A DNA stretch of 64,000 nt from Gammaproteobacteria bacterium. GTDB taxonomy: Bacteria; Pseudomonadota; Gammaproteobacteria; UBA6429; Thiohalophilaceae. Shown piece by piece: positions 16,260-24,991 of this stretch (position 1 is its first letter; each line of letters opens with the position of its first letter). Location: the NCBI GenBank assembly GCA_029881995.1, contig JAOULO010000014.1, positions 1 through 64,000 on the forward strand, written 5' to 3'. A program made the translations under genes and the position numbers. Under the pieces are notes generated by a model, which was not told the DNA's origin, ran no database searches, and worked only from the letters and a program-made list of their open reading frames with translations.

Positions 16260-16990
16260 ACGATAAAACTCAATTTTCTGATGAATACCTGAATGCCTAT
16301 CTCGATAATGAGTTGGCCTCATCAGATAAGGTACGATTGATTCGTGCATTACGCAGTGATGAAGAACTTAGTCGTAGACTCTGTCAGTTACAGCGCGTCA
16401 AGAACATGGTGCAACTGGCCTATCATGATATACAGCCTCCAAGGATTGAGCAGCCTGTCGCTACTGAAAAACAACCAACACAGGTATCGCGTTATGCCAT
16501 TGCTGCATCAATACTTCTGGTAATTGGTGTTTTTGCTGGCTGGCTGGCACACACCCACTTTCAAAAACCTGGGCTGACAGAAATCGTTCAGGAATTAAGG
16601 ACTAACACTCCAACTAATGGTAATCCATGGAAATTAATCGTTCAGGTGAGCTCCAATGACCAGCACCGTTACAATGTCTTGATGGATGAAACTGAGCGCC
16701 TGTTAAAAACGGCTCGTAGCAACAATGAGCAGGTTGTTATTCAGTTACTGGCCAACTCCAAAGGTATTGATTTACTAAAAAATGATAACTCACCTGTGTC
16801 TCTACGGATGCGTCAGTTAAGCAGACAATATAATAATCTGATACTCACAGCCTGTGGCCAAACATTGAAAAAACTGAAGCTTAACAACAAGCCCATACCT
16901 CAGCTATTAGACGACACAAAAGTTGTTCAGTCAGCTCTGCATGAGGCCATTCAGAAACAAAAGGCGGGTTGGACATTTATCAAGATATAG
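16256..16990 (+). CDS. Transmembrane anti-sigma factor with C-terminal DsrE-like domain
   Basis: A 244-residue inner-membrane protein. The cytoplasmic N-terminus (1-60) has the anti-sigma-like YLDNELASSDKVRLIRAL but no His-Cys-Cys zinc motif. One membrane helix spans about 80-99 (AIAASILLVIGVFAGWLA). The periplasmic part (about 124-244) follows the DsrE strand-helix order: WKLIVQVSSND, VVIQLLANSKGIDLL, NNLILTACGQTLKKL, AGWTFIKI. It lines up with the secreted DsrE-family protein encoded next door, including the Ala-Cys position (Cys200 here, Cys104 there). I infer that the periplasmic domain senses a ligand, partner or sulfur/redox state and controls release of the sigma factor. The role as anti-sigma comes from topology and 4-bp overlap with the sigma gene; the DsrE relationship is my own alignment by eye. 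Confidence 0.78.
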   Translation: MNDKTQFSDEYLNAYLDNELASSDKVRLIRALRSDEELSRRLCQLQRVKNMVQLAYHDIQPPRIEQPVATEKQPTQVSRYAIAASILLVIGVFAGWLAHTHFQKPGLTEIVQELRTNTPTNGNPWKLIVQVSSNDQHRYNVLMDETERLLKTARSNNEQVVIQLLANSKGIDLLKNDNSPVSLRMRQLSRQYNNLILTACGQTLKKLKLNNKPIPQLLDDTKVVQSALHEAIQKQKAGWTFIKI

Positions 16991-17000
16991 GAACTGTTTT

Positions 17001-20000
17001 TTACAGTAGAACCTGTTCGACACCACCACGGGCAATGTTTCGGATAAATTGCTTTTGCCAGTCTTTACCTTGCAGATTACTGACCAGTTCCACAACGATA
17101 TACTCTGTCTTCAGCCCGGTTGACGCTTCATAACGTGACAATCCCTGTTGGCAGGCAGGGCATGAGGTTAACAATTTAACTTCCTTTTTGCTGGCATGCG
17201 GTTTTCCTGTTAATGCCTGAATACTTTTACTCAGTTCCTCTTTCTTTCTAAATCGCACCTGGCTGGAAATATCCGGTCGAGACACGGCAAAGGTCCCCGC
17301 CTCACCGCAGCAGCGTTCAGTCAAACTCACCTCCTGCTTTAACAGGCTTGAGGCTACGCGTACCGGGTTATGTGTCTTCATGGGGGTATGACAGGGATCG
17401 TGATAGAGATACTTCATACCGGTGGCCTGCTCAAGCTGAATACCTTTTTCCATTAGATACTCATGAATATCCAGCAAACGACAACCGGGAAAGATCTTAT
17501 TAAACTGGTATTGCTGTAACTGATCCATACAGGTGCCACAGGAAACAATCACGGTTTTAATGTCCATGTAGTTGAGCGTATTAGCCACCCGATGAAACAG
17601 CACCTGGTTATCAACCGATATCTTTTTGCCCCTGGCCTCATCCCCACCGGCACTTTGCGGATAACCACAACAGAGATAACCCGGAGGTAAAACCGTCTCT
17701 GCACCGGACTCATACAGCATGGCCAGGGTTGCCAGGCCTATCTGACTGAACAGTCGCTCAGAGCCACAACCGGGGAAATAAAATACCGCATCCGAGTTAT
17801 CTGTCACCTTGTCAGGATCACGAAGAATCGCCACGGTCTTCGCATCTTCAAGGTTTAACAGGGCACGCATGGTCTTAGCCGGCACATTATCCGGCATAGG
17901 TGTTTTGACAAAATGCACCAGCTGGCTGGTGGTACCACTCTTACCTGTTGTCGAATGAGGAAGTTTTTTACCCTGGCGCGGTAACAGAACCTTTGCCAAA
18001 CGATAGGCCATGCGTTGCATGCGATAACCCAGTCGAATTGCCGTATTACGTAATAACTTAATGGCCGTGGGATCGGAGATATTCAGATACAACATGCCCA
18101 TCCAGGTACCAAAATTCCAGTTTTTCTTACCATGTCGACGCAGGATGGTGCGCATACTAACCGACACATCACCAAAATCGATATTCACAGGGCAGGGGTT
18201 CAGGCACTTATGACAGACGGTACAGTGATCCGCTATATCATTCATTTCCTCAAAATGGCGTATGGAAATCCCACGACGGGTCTGTTCTTCATATAAAAAG
18301 GCCTCGATAATCAGACCTGTGGCCAGGATCTTGTTACGTGGTGAATACAACAGGTTGGCCCTTGGGATATGGGTATTACAGACGGGTTTGCACTTACCAC
18401 AACGCAAACAGTCCTTGATGGCCGTATTCAGTTCACCAAGCTCACTGGCTTCAAGGATTAAGGCCTCCTGTTCCACCAGTCGCAAAGATGGGGTATAGGC
18501 ATTTTTCAGATCAGCATTTGCCCTTAGCTTGCCTGGATTAAATACATCATTTGGGTCGACCTTGTTCTTGTATTCAACGAAGTCCTTAATAATATCCTTA
18601 TCCAGAAACTCCAGTTTGGTAATACCGATACCATGTTCACCGGAGATCACACCTCCCAGGGATTCCGCCAGTTGCATAATACGGGCAACCACCCTTTCGG
18701 CCTCATGTAACATGGCATAATCATTCGAGTTGACCGGGATATTGGTATGCACATTGCCGTCACCGGCGTGCATGTGTGTTGCAACAAACAGGCGACTGGA
18801 ACGGACCTTGGTGTGGATTTCATCGAGTCGATCGCGAAGCGCATTGAACTCCCGACCATTGAATATGGTTCTCAGAGGATGGGCGATACGGTGACGGTAG
18901 GAGATACGAAAGGCCCGACGCTGCAGGAGACGAAAGACGGTATCGTCTTTTTGCAATTCACTTCTGGCCTGTTCATCCAGCAAATCCAGATATTGACTGG
19001 CTGGCTTGTCCATATCCTGTAATAACTGCTGCCACTGCGTCTTAACCGATTGCAGGAGGTCTTTCGCAGCCTGTAGCTTGTTTTCAATTAAATGTACTGT
19101 TTCCTCATCGCGATCCTCCGGCGCCTGACCAGCCACCACGGTGTAAAGCTCAGGAATATCTCCATCGAGATAAGCCAGCACCCCATCAATCATATCCAGT
19201 TTATTGCGCGTGGAAAGCTCGATGTTAATGTGTTCAATGCCATCGTTATAGTCAGCAAGCCGCGGCAGAGGAATCACCACATCTTCATTGATCTTGAAGG
19301 CATTGGTATGGGCCGCAATGGCCGCTGTGCGAGTTCTGGCTTCCCAGAAACGTTTGCGAGCCTCGGCACTGACCGCAATAAAACCCTCACATTCACGTTC
19401 GGCCGCCATCTCGATGACTTTATCGGCTGCCGTTGCGACACTGTTTTCGTCATCACCGGCCACATCCACCAGTAACACCATCTTGGGCAGATCCTGGCGT
19501 GAGGCCTTGGTGGTATAACTGACCGCTCGCACATAGCGCTCATCCAGATGTTCCATCCCCGCCAGTTGTACATCAGCAAGGCCATCCAGATAATCCTTGG
19601 TTTCGACGATGGCAGGCACCGCCTTGCGCAAGTCACTGCCAAAGAATTCGAGACACACGGTGCGAATAAACTTCGGCATCCGGTGTACCACAAAGCGGGC
19701 CGAGGTAATAATCCCATCACAGCCTTCTTTTTGAATACCGGGTAACCCTTCGAGAAACTTATTGGTGACGTCCTTGCCCAGACCCCGCTTGCGAAGCTTT
19801 ACCCCCGGAATACGCAGGATCTCAGGATCACAAAGTTCTGTCTTAGCATCGGCCGCATAATGGGTAATACGGAATAACACCTCGGGTTGTTCATGGATCT
19901 TGCCCAGATTATGGTTCAGCCTTTCTACTTCCAGCCAGTTGGCATCAGGTGTGACCATTTTCCAGGACACCAGGTTATCCAGGGTCGTGCCCCACAGCAC

Positions 20001-20867
20001 GGCCTTCTTACCACCGGCATTCATGGCAATATTGCCGCCGATGCAGGAGGCATCCTGCGAGGTGGGATCAACCGCAAACACATGCCCAGCTGACTCGGCC
20101 TGTTCTGCTACTCGGCGAGTCACCACACCGGCACCGGTCGCTATCACGGTAGCGGTTATTTCTGCCCCAGTATCGCTCGCCAAAAGGCTTGGCTCGGCAT
20201 CACCAACTTGATCCAGTTTTTCGGTGTTGATAACGACACAGTCATTACTCAATGGCACGGCCCCGCCGGTATAACCCGTGCCACCACCACGAGGAATAAT
20301 ACTCAGACCAAGTTCAATACAGGCCGCCACCACCTTTTGCACTTCCTGTTCCGTATCCGGATTGATGACCACCAGGGGAAATTCAACCCGCCAGTCCGAG
20401 GCATCGGTGACATGGGAGACCCGAGCCAGGCCATCGAAACCAATATTGTCCCGCCGGGTGACCTTGCCCAGTTTTTGGAGGATTTGCTTGCGTAATTTGC
20501 GCTGCCGGGGAAACCAGCCCTCAAATTCGGCAACCGCGCCACGGGCCTTGATGGCCAGGGTATGGGCCATGTCATTATCCCCGGCCCGGGCAAGAATCTG
20601 GTCCAGTCGGTGATGTAAGGCATGAATGAGCGACTCAAGACGGCGGGGATTGGACAATAAATCGTCCTGAATGAAGGGGTTACGAACTACCACCCACATG
20701 TCCCCCAGCACCTCAAACAGCATTCGGGCCGAACGACCAGTGACCCGCTCACCCCGCAGGGTATTCAGCACCTCCCACATCTCCTCACCCAGGAAACGAA
20801 TCACAATTTCCCGATCAGAAAACGAGGTGTAGTTATAGGGGATTTCGCGAATGCGGGTATCGGGCAT
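17001..20867 (-). CDS. FAD-linked oxidase / Fe-S oxidoreductase fusion (DUF3683-containing)
   Basis: A 1288-residue fusion related to D-lactate/glycolate dehydrogenases. Order: an N-terminal helical DUF3683 region ([20 protein letters not shown]); a PCMH-type FAD-binding domain with [15 protein letters not shown] near residue 192; an FAD-oxidase C-terminal domain ending in the histidine-rich [15 protein letters not shown] and SGEHGIG segments; two 4Fe-4S motifs, [11 protein letters not shown] near 822 and [12 protein letters not shown] near 882; then two CCG domains ([12 protein letters not shown] near 1032 and [15 protein letters not shown] near 1186). It probably oxidises a 2-hydroxy acid and passes electrons to the quinone pool. 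The ATG at 20867 is chosen by family fit; a TTG at 20891 is possible. Single-gene unit between two convergently or tandemly placed neighbours. Confidence 0.88.
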   Translation of the reverse strand: MPDTRIREIPYNYTSFSDREIVIRFLGEEMWEVLNTLRGERVTGRSARMLFEVLGDMWVVVRNPFIQDDLLSNPRRLESLIHALHHRLDQILARAGDNDMAHTLAIKARGAVAEFEGWFPRQRKLRKQILQKLGKVTRRDNIGFDGLARVSHVTDASDWRVEFPLVVINPDTEQEVQKVVAACIELGLSIIPRGGGTGYTGGAVPLSNDCVVINTEKLDQVGDAEPSLLASDTGAEITATVIATGAGVVTRRVAEQAESAGHVFAVDPTSQDASCIGGNIAMNAGGKKAVLWGTTLDNLVSWKMVTPDANWLEVERLNHNLGKIHEQPEVLFRITHYAADAKTELCDPEILRIPGVKLRKRGLGKDVTNKFLEGLPGIQKEGCDGIITSARFVVHRMPKFIRTVCLEFFGSDLRKAVPAIVETKDYLDGLADVQLAGMEHLDERYVRAVSYTTKASRQDLPKMVLLVDVAGDDENSVATAADKVIEMAAERECEGFIAVSAEARKRFWEARTRTAAIAAHTNAFKINEDVVIPLPRLADYNDGIEHINIELSTRNKLDMIDGVLAYLDGDIPELYTVVAGQAPEDRDEETVHLIENKLQAAKDLLQSVKTQWQQLLQDMDKPASQYLDLLDEQARSELQKDDTVFRLLQRRAFRISYRHRIAHPLRTIFNGREFNALRDRLDEIHTKVRSSRLFVATHMHAGDGNVHTNIPVNSNDYAMLHEAERVVARIMQLAESLGGVISGEHGIGITKLEFLDKDIIKDFVEYKNKVDPNDVFNPGKLRANADLKNAYTPSLRLVEQEALILEASELGELNTAIKDCLRCGKCKPVCNTHIPRANLLYSPRNKILATGLIIEAFLYEEQTRRGISIRHFEEMNDIADHCTVCHKCLNPCPVNIDFGDVSVSMRTILRRHGKKNWNFGTWMGMLYLNISDPTAIKLLRNTAIRLGYRMQRMAYRLAKVLLPRQGKKLPHSTTGKSGTTSQLVHFVKTPMPDNVPAKTMRALLNLEDAKTVAILRDPDKVTDNSDAVFYFPGCGSERLFSQIGLATLAMLYESGAETVLPPGYLCCGYPQSAGGDEARGKKISVDNQVLFHRVANTLNYMDIKTVIVSCGTCMDQLQQYQFNKIFPGCRLLDIHEYLMEKGIQLEQATGMKYLYHDPCHTPMKTHNPVRVASSLLKQEVSLTERCCGEAGTFAVSRPDISSQVRFRKKEELSKSIQALTGKPHASKKEVKLLTSCPACQQGLSRYEASTGLKTEYIVVELVSNLQGKDWQKQFIRNIARGGVEQVLL

Positions 20868-21040
20868 GAAAAACCAGTTAAATATTAGCAAAACCTGATT
20901 TTAGCATGGAAAAATAACTCAAAGGACAGATACAGAAGAAAAGAGTCAAGTTATTACACAGATAAAAAGAACTGGGAAATAAACTCTCAATCCTTCCTCT
21001 AAACAGTTTTGGATGTTTTTCATTTTATCAGATTCCAAAA

Positions 21041-21066
21041 TAAAAAACGGGGTCCAAAGACCCCGT
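21041..21066 (-). terminator. Terminator of the general porin gene
   Basis: ACGGGGTC (21047-21054) pairs with GACCCCGT (21059-21066) around a CAAA loop, followed on the minus strand by TTTTTTA. Strong rho-independent form, 29 bp after the porin stop. Confidence 0.92.
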
Positions 21067-21094
21067 TCAATTACTTCTAAGTAATTAATTATTA

Positions 21095-22237
21095 TTAGAA
21101 GTCGACGCGCAGACCAACTGAAGTTACAGATCCGTCAACAGTCTTACTACCTGGAGTGTTGTTAGAATCTGACGTAGTGCTATGACCTACAAAAGCACGA
21201 GTCTTTTTGCTGAACTTATGGATTGCACCAATAGCCAGGTACTCAGTAGTGCTCTTGAAAGTATCTGCACTTGATTCACGTTCACCCAGCTGGGCAACAA
21301 ACACATTCTTACCCATCTTGAATTCAGCACCGATGAACATAACATCAGATTCCCACGCTTTAGAGTAGAAGCCAGTAGTTGCTGTAAATGCACCAGCACC
21401 ATCAGTCTGAGTCTTATTGTATTTCTGCTCAGTTGTTTCCAGCTGGAGCTTCAGCTTGAGGCTACCCATCTTGAACATACCACCGAACTTGCTAGCAGAA
21501 TATTCGCCAGAGTATTTATCATTGTCACCAGCAGCACCAAGGCCAAGGTCAGTTGTACCAGTAGTATGATCGTCTACTGCCATAGCATAGAAGGCTTCAA
21601 AGTTACCACCGTCATATTTAACAGACAGATTCATGTCGCCATCTCTACCTTTGGCTCCACCTTTTTCATCAAAGCTAGTGGCAACCCAGACAGAAATCGG
21701 ACCAAACTTGTTTTTATAGGCCAGGGCATCAGTAAAGAAGCCATGGTGACCAAATGAACCTGAAGTAGAATGACCACGATCAGTTGTTTTACCTGACATA
21801 CCACCGCGTGAACGGGCTTCCATGTAGGTTGTCACGAATGGGTCATACTTAACACCACCAGTATATTTGTATGGCTGTTTCAGAGCACCGGCTTCAACCG
21901 TACCGAAACCACCTTTCAGACCGACCATACCTACACGAGAACCATCATTAGGGTTACCCTGTGTAGTTTCAACCTGCCATTCGAAGTTGTAGATGGCGCT
22001 CATGCCATTACCCAGATCTTCAGAACCTTTAACACCTAAACGACCACGTTTGTTATCGTCAGTGCCCATGTAGCTAGAACCGGGAGTACCAGTATCTTCA
22101 TTAGCTTTCTTAGTGCCGCCATCGTCAATGCTGGCTACTTCAACCTGCAGGTGACCATAGACAGTTGGCTCAGCGCTTGCAGCCAGAGGTGCAGACAGAC
22201 CTGCAGCAACGGCCATTGCAATCAGTTTCTTATTCAT
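21095..22237 (-). CDS. General outer-membrane porin (Gram-negative porin family)
   Basis: A 380-residue 16-strand-type porin. Signal peptide at 1-22 (MNKKLIAMAVAAGLSAPLAA), mature start EPTVYGHLQVEVAS, then the typical porin blocks GRLGVKGSEDLGNGMSAIY and VGMVGLKGGFGTVEAGAL; the chain ends VGLRVDF with the terminal Phe. AGGAG lies upstream of the ATG at 22237; the open frame further up to 22303 lacks any signal-like start. It is a single gene with a strong terminator and a long AT-rich upstream region that probably holds its regulation. Ion selectivity cannot be read from the sequence. Confidence 0.93.
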   Translation of the reverse strand: MNKKLIAMAVAAGLSAPLAASAEPTVYGHLQVEVASIDDGGTKKANEDTGTPGSSYMGTDDNKRGRLGVKGSEDLGNGMSAIYNFEWQVETTQGNPNDGSRVGMVGLKGGFGTVEAGALKQPYKYTGGVKYDPFVTTYMEARSRGGMSGKTTDRGHSTSGSFGHHGFFTDALAYKNKFGPISVWVATSFDEKGGAKGRDGDMNLSVKYDGGNFEAFYAMAVDDHTTGTTDLGLGAAGDNDKYSGEYSASKFGGMFKMGSLKLKLQLETTEQKYNKTQTDGAGAFTATTGFYSKAWESDVMFIGAEFKMGKNVFVAQLGERESSADTFKSTTEYLAIGAIHKFSKKTRAFVGHSTTSDSNNTPGSKTVDGSVTSVGLRVDF

Positions 22238-22781
22238 AATATTTTTGCTCCTATTTCTTATTCTCGAGTAGTGAGTTTGAAATTTCAGAGTTAGGTTAAC
22301 CAAACTCGAACGTTTTTATACCTAAGTGAAACACAATAAGCAAATTTATTTTCTTAAACGCAACAAAACATAATTTTGTTGCGTTAACGCAACATTTCAA
22401 ACAGAAATACTTAATAACTGTATTTTTATTGAGATAAATTTATCCACAGTAATGATATTTGTAAGCTTATGTTTTATTTTATGTAAACGTATTTCGGATG
22501 AATTTTATACATGTGGATATTTAAATAAATGAACAAAACATGATCAATATATTTATAGTTCTTTATTGTTTATAAAATGAGACATACTTCACACTTATTT
22601 TATTATTTAATGAGTTGCTAATAGAGTTTTTATAAAAAATTATGATTTTAGATATACAGGAAGTTAATAAAGAAAATGATCACTAATAAAAGTTACGTCT
22701 AAATATAAAACGATTTAAATAATGATCAGATAAATGATCCGGCAGAAATGCCAACTAAAGAAATAAAATTAATACGAGATA
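22238..22781. other. AT-rich region upstream of the porin gene
   Basis: About 540 bp with no coding frame I can support. The base composition is very AT-rich, with GTTGCGTTAACGCAACA near 22378-22394 forming a perfect palindrome (TGTTGCGTTAACGCAACA from 22377). Such a symmetrical element 140 bp before a porin start could be an operator. The rest shows no clear structure. Confidence 0.45.
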
Positions 22782-22812
22782 AAAAAGCCCATCATATACT
22801 AACGGGCTTTTT
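22782..22812. terminator. Orphan rho-independent terminator
   Basis: AAAAAGCCC (22782-22790) pairs with GGGCTTTTT (22804-22812) over a 13-nt loop. No annotated gene ends here. On the minus strand it follows the degenerate tRNA-like stretch at 22818-22898 in the same way that the terminator at 22939-22968 follows the intact tRNA-Gln. Confidence 0.7.
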
Positions 22813-22817
22813 ATATT

Positions 22818-22898
22818 AGCTGGGAAATAAGGACAACTCGATGTCTGTTCCCTTCACAGCTCAAAATCACCTCAGGCAATTTTGACGACCATTCCCCT
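22818..22898 (-). pseudogene. Possible degenerate tRNA-Gln copy
   Basis: Plus-strand AGCTGGGAAATAAGGACAAC (22818-22837) resembles GGCTGGGGAACAAGGATTCG at the 3' end of the real tRNA-Gln (22976-22995). GACGACCATTCCCC (22884-22897) resembles GACGATTCCCC at its 5' end, at about the right distance. Both are preceded, on the plus strand, by a GCCCATC-containing terminator hairpin. The middle does not align and no cloverleaf survives, so this is a tentative relic of a tandem duplication. A chance similarity remains possible. Confidence 0.35.
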
Positions 22899-22938
22899 GG
22901 CAATGAAACAGGAATCACTATGGTTCGCTATAAAGCAC

Positions 22939-22968
22939 AAAAGGCCCATCTATCCAGATGAGCCTTTT
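22939..22968 (-). terminator. Terminator after rplM-rpsI-tRNA-Gln
   Basis: AAAAGGCCCATCT (22939-22951) pairs with AGATGAGCCTTTT (22956-22968) with one mismatch; the minus strand ends in TTTTGTG. It lies 7 bp beyond the tRNA 3' end. Confidence 0.8.
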
Positions 22969-22974
22969 GATTAT

Positions 22975-23048
22975 TGGCTGGGGAACAAGGATTCGAACCT
23001 TGATTGACGGAGTCAGAGTCCGTTGTCCTGCCGTTAGACGATTCCCCA
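22975..23048 (-). tRNA. tRNA-Gln (CTG anticodon)
   Basis: 74 nt including an encoded CCA. Acceptor stem TGGGGAA/TTCCCCA, anticodon stem ACGGA/TCCGT with loop CTCTGAC, so anticodon CTG reading CAG; T-arm CAAGGTTCGAATCCTTG. It is 46 bp downstream of rpsI on the same strand and probably processed from the ribosomal-protein transcript or its own. Confidence 0.95.
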
Positions 23049-23094
23049 ATTTGGGAAAGGGTCTGCGGGCCAGACCTCCCAACAGCTCGAAAAC

Positions 23095-23487
23095 TTAACG
23101 TTTCGAGTATTGTGGACGTTTACGGGCTTTGTGCAGACCGACTTTCTTACGCTCAACTTCACGGGCATCACGAGTAACATAACCCGCACGACGCAGAGAA
23201 GGGCGCAATGTCTCGTCATATTCCATCAGTGCACGGGTAATACCGTGACGGATGGCACCGGCCTGGCCTGTGTTACCACCACCTGTGACGAAGACCTTGA
23301 CGTCAAACTTGTCATCGGTTTCGGTCAGCTGCAGTGGCTGGCGTACGACCATGCGAGCTGTCTCGCGGCCAAAGTATTCGTCCAGGGGACGGTTGTTAAC
23401 GCTGATCTGGCCGCTACCGGCGCTTATATAGACGCGGGCCGCAGAGTTTTTGCGACGACCTGTACCGTAAAATTGTTCAGTTGCCAT
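23095..23487 (-). CDS. rpsI: 30S ribosomal protein S9
   Basis: Small-subunit protein (130 aa, as in E. coli) whose C-terminal tail reaches the P-site tRNA. Conserved [15 protein letters not shown] start, [19 protein letters not shown] centre and the universal C-terminal [17 protein letters not shown]. Follows rplM by 37 bp in the universally conserved rplM-rpsI operon. Confidence 0.98.
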   Translation of the reverse strand: MATEQFYGTGRRKNSAARVYISAGSGQISVNNRPLDEYFGRETARMVVRQPLQLTETDDKFDVKVFVTGGGNTGQAGAIRHGITRALMEYDETLRPSLRRAGYVTRDAREVERKKVGLHKARKRPQYSKR

Positions 23488-23524
23488 GGATCTGTTTCCT
23501 GATTCCTGTCTCTATTTATATATA

Positions 23525-23953
23525 CTAAATTTCCAGCGGCGTAGGCTGCTGTGCAGTATGAGAATGCTCCGGACCTGCATAGACCTTCAGCTTGCGGAAC
23601 ATCGCACGACCCAGCGGATTCTTAGGCAACATGCCCTTCACAGCTGTTTCAATGATGGCACGCGGCTCTTTGGCGCGCAGCTTTTGCAGGCTGATAGACT
23701 TCAGACCACCTGGAAAACCAGTATGGTGATGGTACATCTTATCAGTTTCCTTGTTGCCCGTGACCGCAATCTTGTCAGCATTGACAATTACGATGTAGTC
23801 GCCGGTATCAACATGGGGCGTATATTCTGCCTTGTGTTTACCACGCAGACGACTGGCCACTTCAGCCGCCAGACGGCCAAGTACCTTGTCAGTGGCATCG
23901 ATCACATACCAGTCCCGTTTAACGGTCTCTGGTTTTGCGCTAAAAGTCTTCAT
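23525..23953 (-). CDS. rplM: 50S ribosomal protein L13
   Basis: Large-subunit assembly protein, 142 residues as in E. coli. Signature segments [32 protein letters not shown] and the [20 protein letters not shown] block are complete. First gene of the rplM-rpsI operon, with a sigma70-type promoter at 24001-24029 and AGGA in the leader. Confidence 0.98.
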   Translation of the reverse strand: MKTFSAKPETVKRDWYVIDATDKVLGRLAAEVASRLRGKHKAEYTPHVDTGDYIVIVNADKIAVTGNKETDKMYHHHTGFPGGLKSISLQKLRAKEPRAIIETAVKGMLPKNPLGRAMFRKLKVYAGPEHSHTAQQPTPLEI

Positions 23954-24000
23954 AACTCACTGGTCCTGCAATAAATAATTCGTTGCGAAAAAGAGGCGGA

Positions 24001-24029
24001 ATATTAATAAAATCAGATACAAGATACAA
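24001..24029 (-). promoter_or_regulatory. Sigma70-type promoter for rplM-rpsI
   Basis: On the minus strand: TTGTAT (24029-24024), 17-nt spacer, TAATAT (24006-24001). Predicted transcription start is about 40 nt before the rplM ATG. It lies downstream of the sRNA terminator, so the ribosomal operon does not depend on read-through. Confidence 0.6.
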
Positions 24030-24100
24030 GCCAAATTAGGGGAAAATTCAAGCTAATTCCGCCAGACTTCATAAAAACTGCCAAGTCCCTGAAAAAAAGC

Positions 24101-24210
24101 AAAAAAAAAGCGCGGCAAAGGGGGAAAAGCCGCGCTTAAAGTTATACCACCATAAGGAGGATGGAGGAGTCTTGAAACTGACTGCTTAGTAATAAAGCAG
24201 TAATTCAGTA
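24101..24210 (-). ncRNA. Candidate small RNA with anti-Shine-Dalgarno loop
   Basis: A stand-alone transcription unit without an ORF. The start is set by a near-consensus promoter (24217-24245) and the end by a 9-bp GC-rich terminator stem (AAGCGCGGC/GCCGCGCTT, 24108-24137) followed by nine T. The predicted transcript of about 110 nt begins with a 7-bp hairpin ACTGCTT/AAGCAGT (24207-24187), continues with unpaired ACTCCTCC, then a short CCAT/ATGG hairpin whose loop shows CCTCCTT, complementary to Shine-Dalgarno sequences. This design resembles known trans-acting sRNAs that bind ribosome sites. The alternative is a terminated leader of rplM, but rplM appears to have its own promoter. Confidence 0.6.
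24108..24137 (-). terminator. Strong rho-independent terminator of the sRNA unit
   Basis: AAGCGCGGC (24108-24116) and GCCGCGCTT (24129-24137) form a perfect 9-bp stem; the minus strand continues with TTTTTTTTT. It would also stop read-through from the hydrolase gene at 24334. Confidence 0.92.
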
Positions 24211-24216
24211 TTTGCT

Positions 24217-24245
24217 AATATAGTGATTTAGTTACTGGAAGTCAA
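24217..24245 (-). promoter_or_regulatory. Sigma70 promoter of the candidate sRNA
   Basis: TTGACT (24245-24240), 17-nt spacer, TATATT (24222-24217) on the minus strand: five of six consensus bases in each box at ideal spacing. No ORF with a ribosome site follows before the terminator. Confidence 0.72.
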
Positions 24246-24333
24246 CTATTAATTTAAACCCTGTCTAAAAAAGACTGCAGCTGGCTATGTGGGCCTGGGA
24301 TGATAGTATAACTATTTGATATTAAGATACTTT

Positions 24334-24978
24334 TTAAAGGCTATCCTGCCAGACACGTTTTACATAGTCCCGCAGGAAATTGAGCTGGCCATGAAAAAAA
24401 TGGCTTCCCGGCTCAAACCACTCATATATAGGTGGAGTGGGATGCTGTTTGACCCACAGATCCACTGCCTGGGGATCAATAACCTCATCCTGCCCGCCCT
24501 GGATGACCCACCAGGGGATCTGGACATCCAAGTAGTCGGCCATGTCATAGAGCGTGACAGAGGGAGCCACCAGGAGTAATTTTTCGGCCTTAGCCAATTT
24601 ATGCCCTTTTAAGGCGATATAGGACCCAAAAGAAAACCCACCCAGCCAGATCGGTGAGTCACCATGATGTGTTTTCGCCCAATTGACCACGGCCTGCAGA
24701 TCATCCAGTTCTCCTTTGCCATCATCGAATTCCCCTTCTGACTGGCCAACCCCACGAAAATTAAAGCGTACCGAGGGCAAGCCCAGATCATTCACCGCCC
24801 GACTGAGCATATGGACCACCTTGTTCTTCATGCTCCCACCATAGAGGGGATGGGGGTGACAAAAGATGGCAAGGGGTTTGCTGTCGGGACAGTTATCCGG
24901 ATATTCGAGCAGGAGCTCCAATTGGCCCACAGGCCCATCTATCAGCTGGGTGCCGCTTATACAGGAGGATTCAGTCAT
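24334..24978 (-). CDS. Alpha/beta hydrolase (COG2945-type)
   Basis: Cytoplasmic alpha/beta-hydrolase of about 214 residues. Visible landmarks: CHPHPLYGGSMKNKVVH with the oxyanion region, RFNFRGVGQSEGEFD, the nucleophile elbow GGFSFGSY, an aspartate in GGQDEVIDP and a late histidine in GSHFFHG, completing a Ser-Asp-His triad. The substrate is unknown; relatives are annotated as predicted esterases. I use the ATG at 24978, leaving 13 bp after the ferredoxin stop; a start at 25023 would overlap that gene by 32 bp. Probably co-transcribed with the ferredoxin. Confidence 0.85.
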   Translation of the reverse strand: MTESSCISGTQLIDGPVGQLELLLEYPDNCPDSKPLAIFCHPHPLYGGSMKNKVVHMLSRAVNDLGLPSVRFNFRGVGQSEGEFDDGKGELDDLQAVVNWAKTHHGDSPIWLGGFSFGSYIALKGHKLAKAEKLLLVAPSVTLYDMADYLDVQIPWWVIQGGQDEVIDPQAVDLWVKQHPTPPIYEWFEPGSHFFHGQLNFLRDYVKRVWQDSL

Positions 24979-24991
24979 TTCATTCAATATT

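Noticed and set aside
22978-23050. tRNA-Gln with TTG anticodon
   Set aside because: The loop reads CTCTGAC, so the anticodon is CTG.
24141-24175. Small ORF on the plus strand after AAGGAGG near 24154
   Set aside because: The frame after the ribosome-site-like sequence is only MEES before a stop; the GGAGG is better explained as complement of the anti-Shine-Dalgarno loop of the minus-strand RNA.
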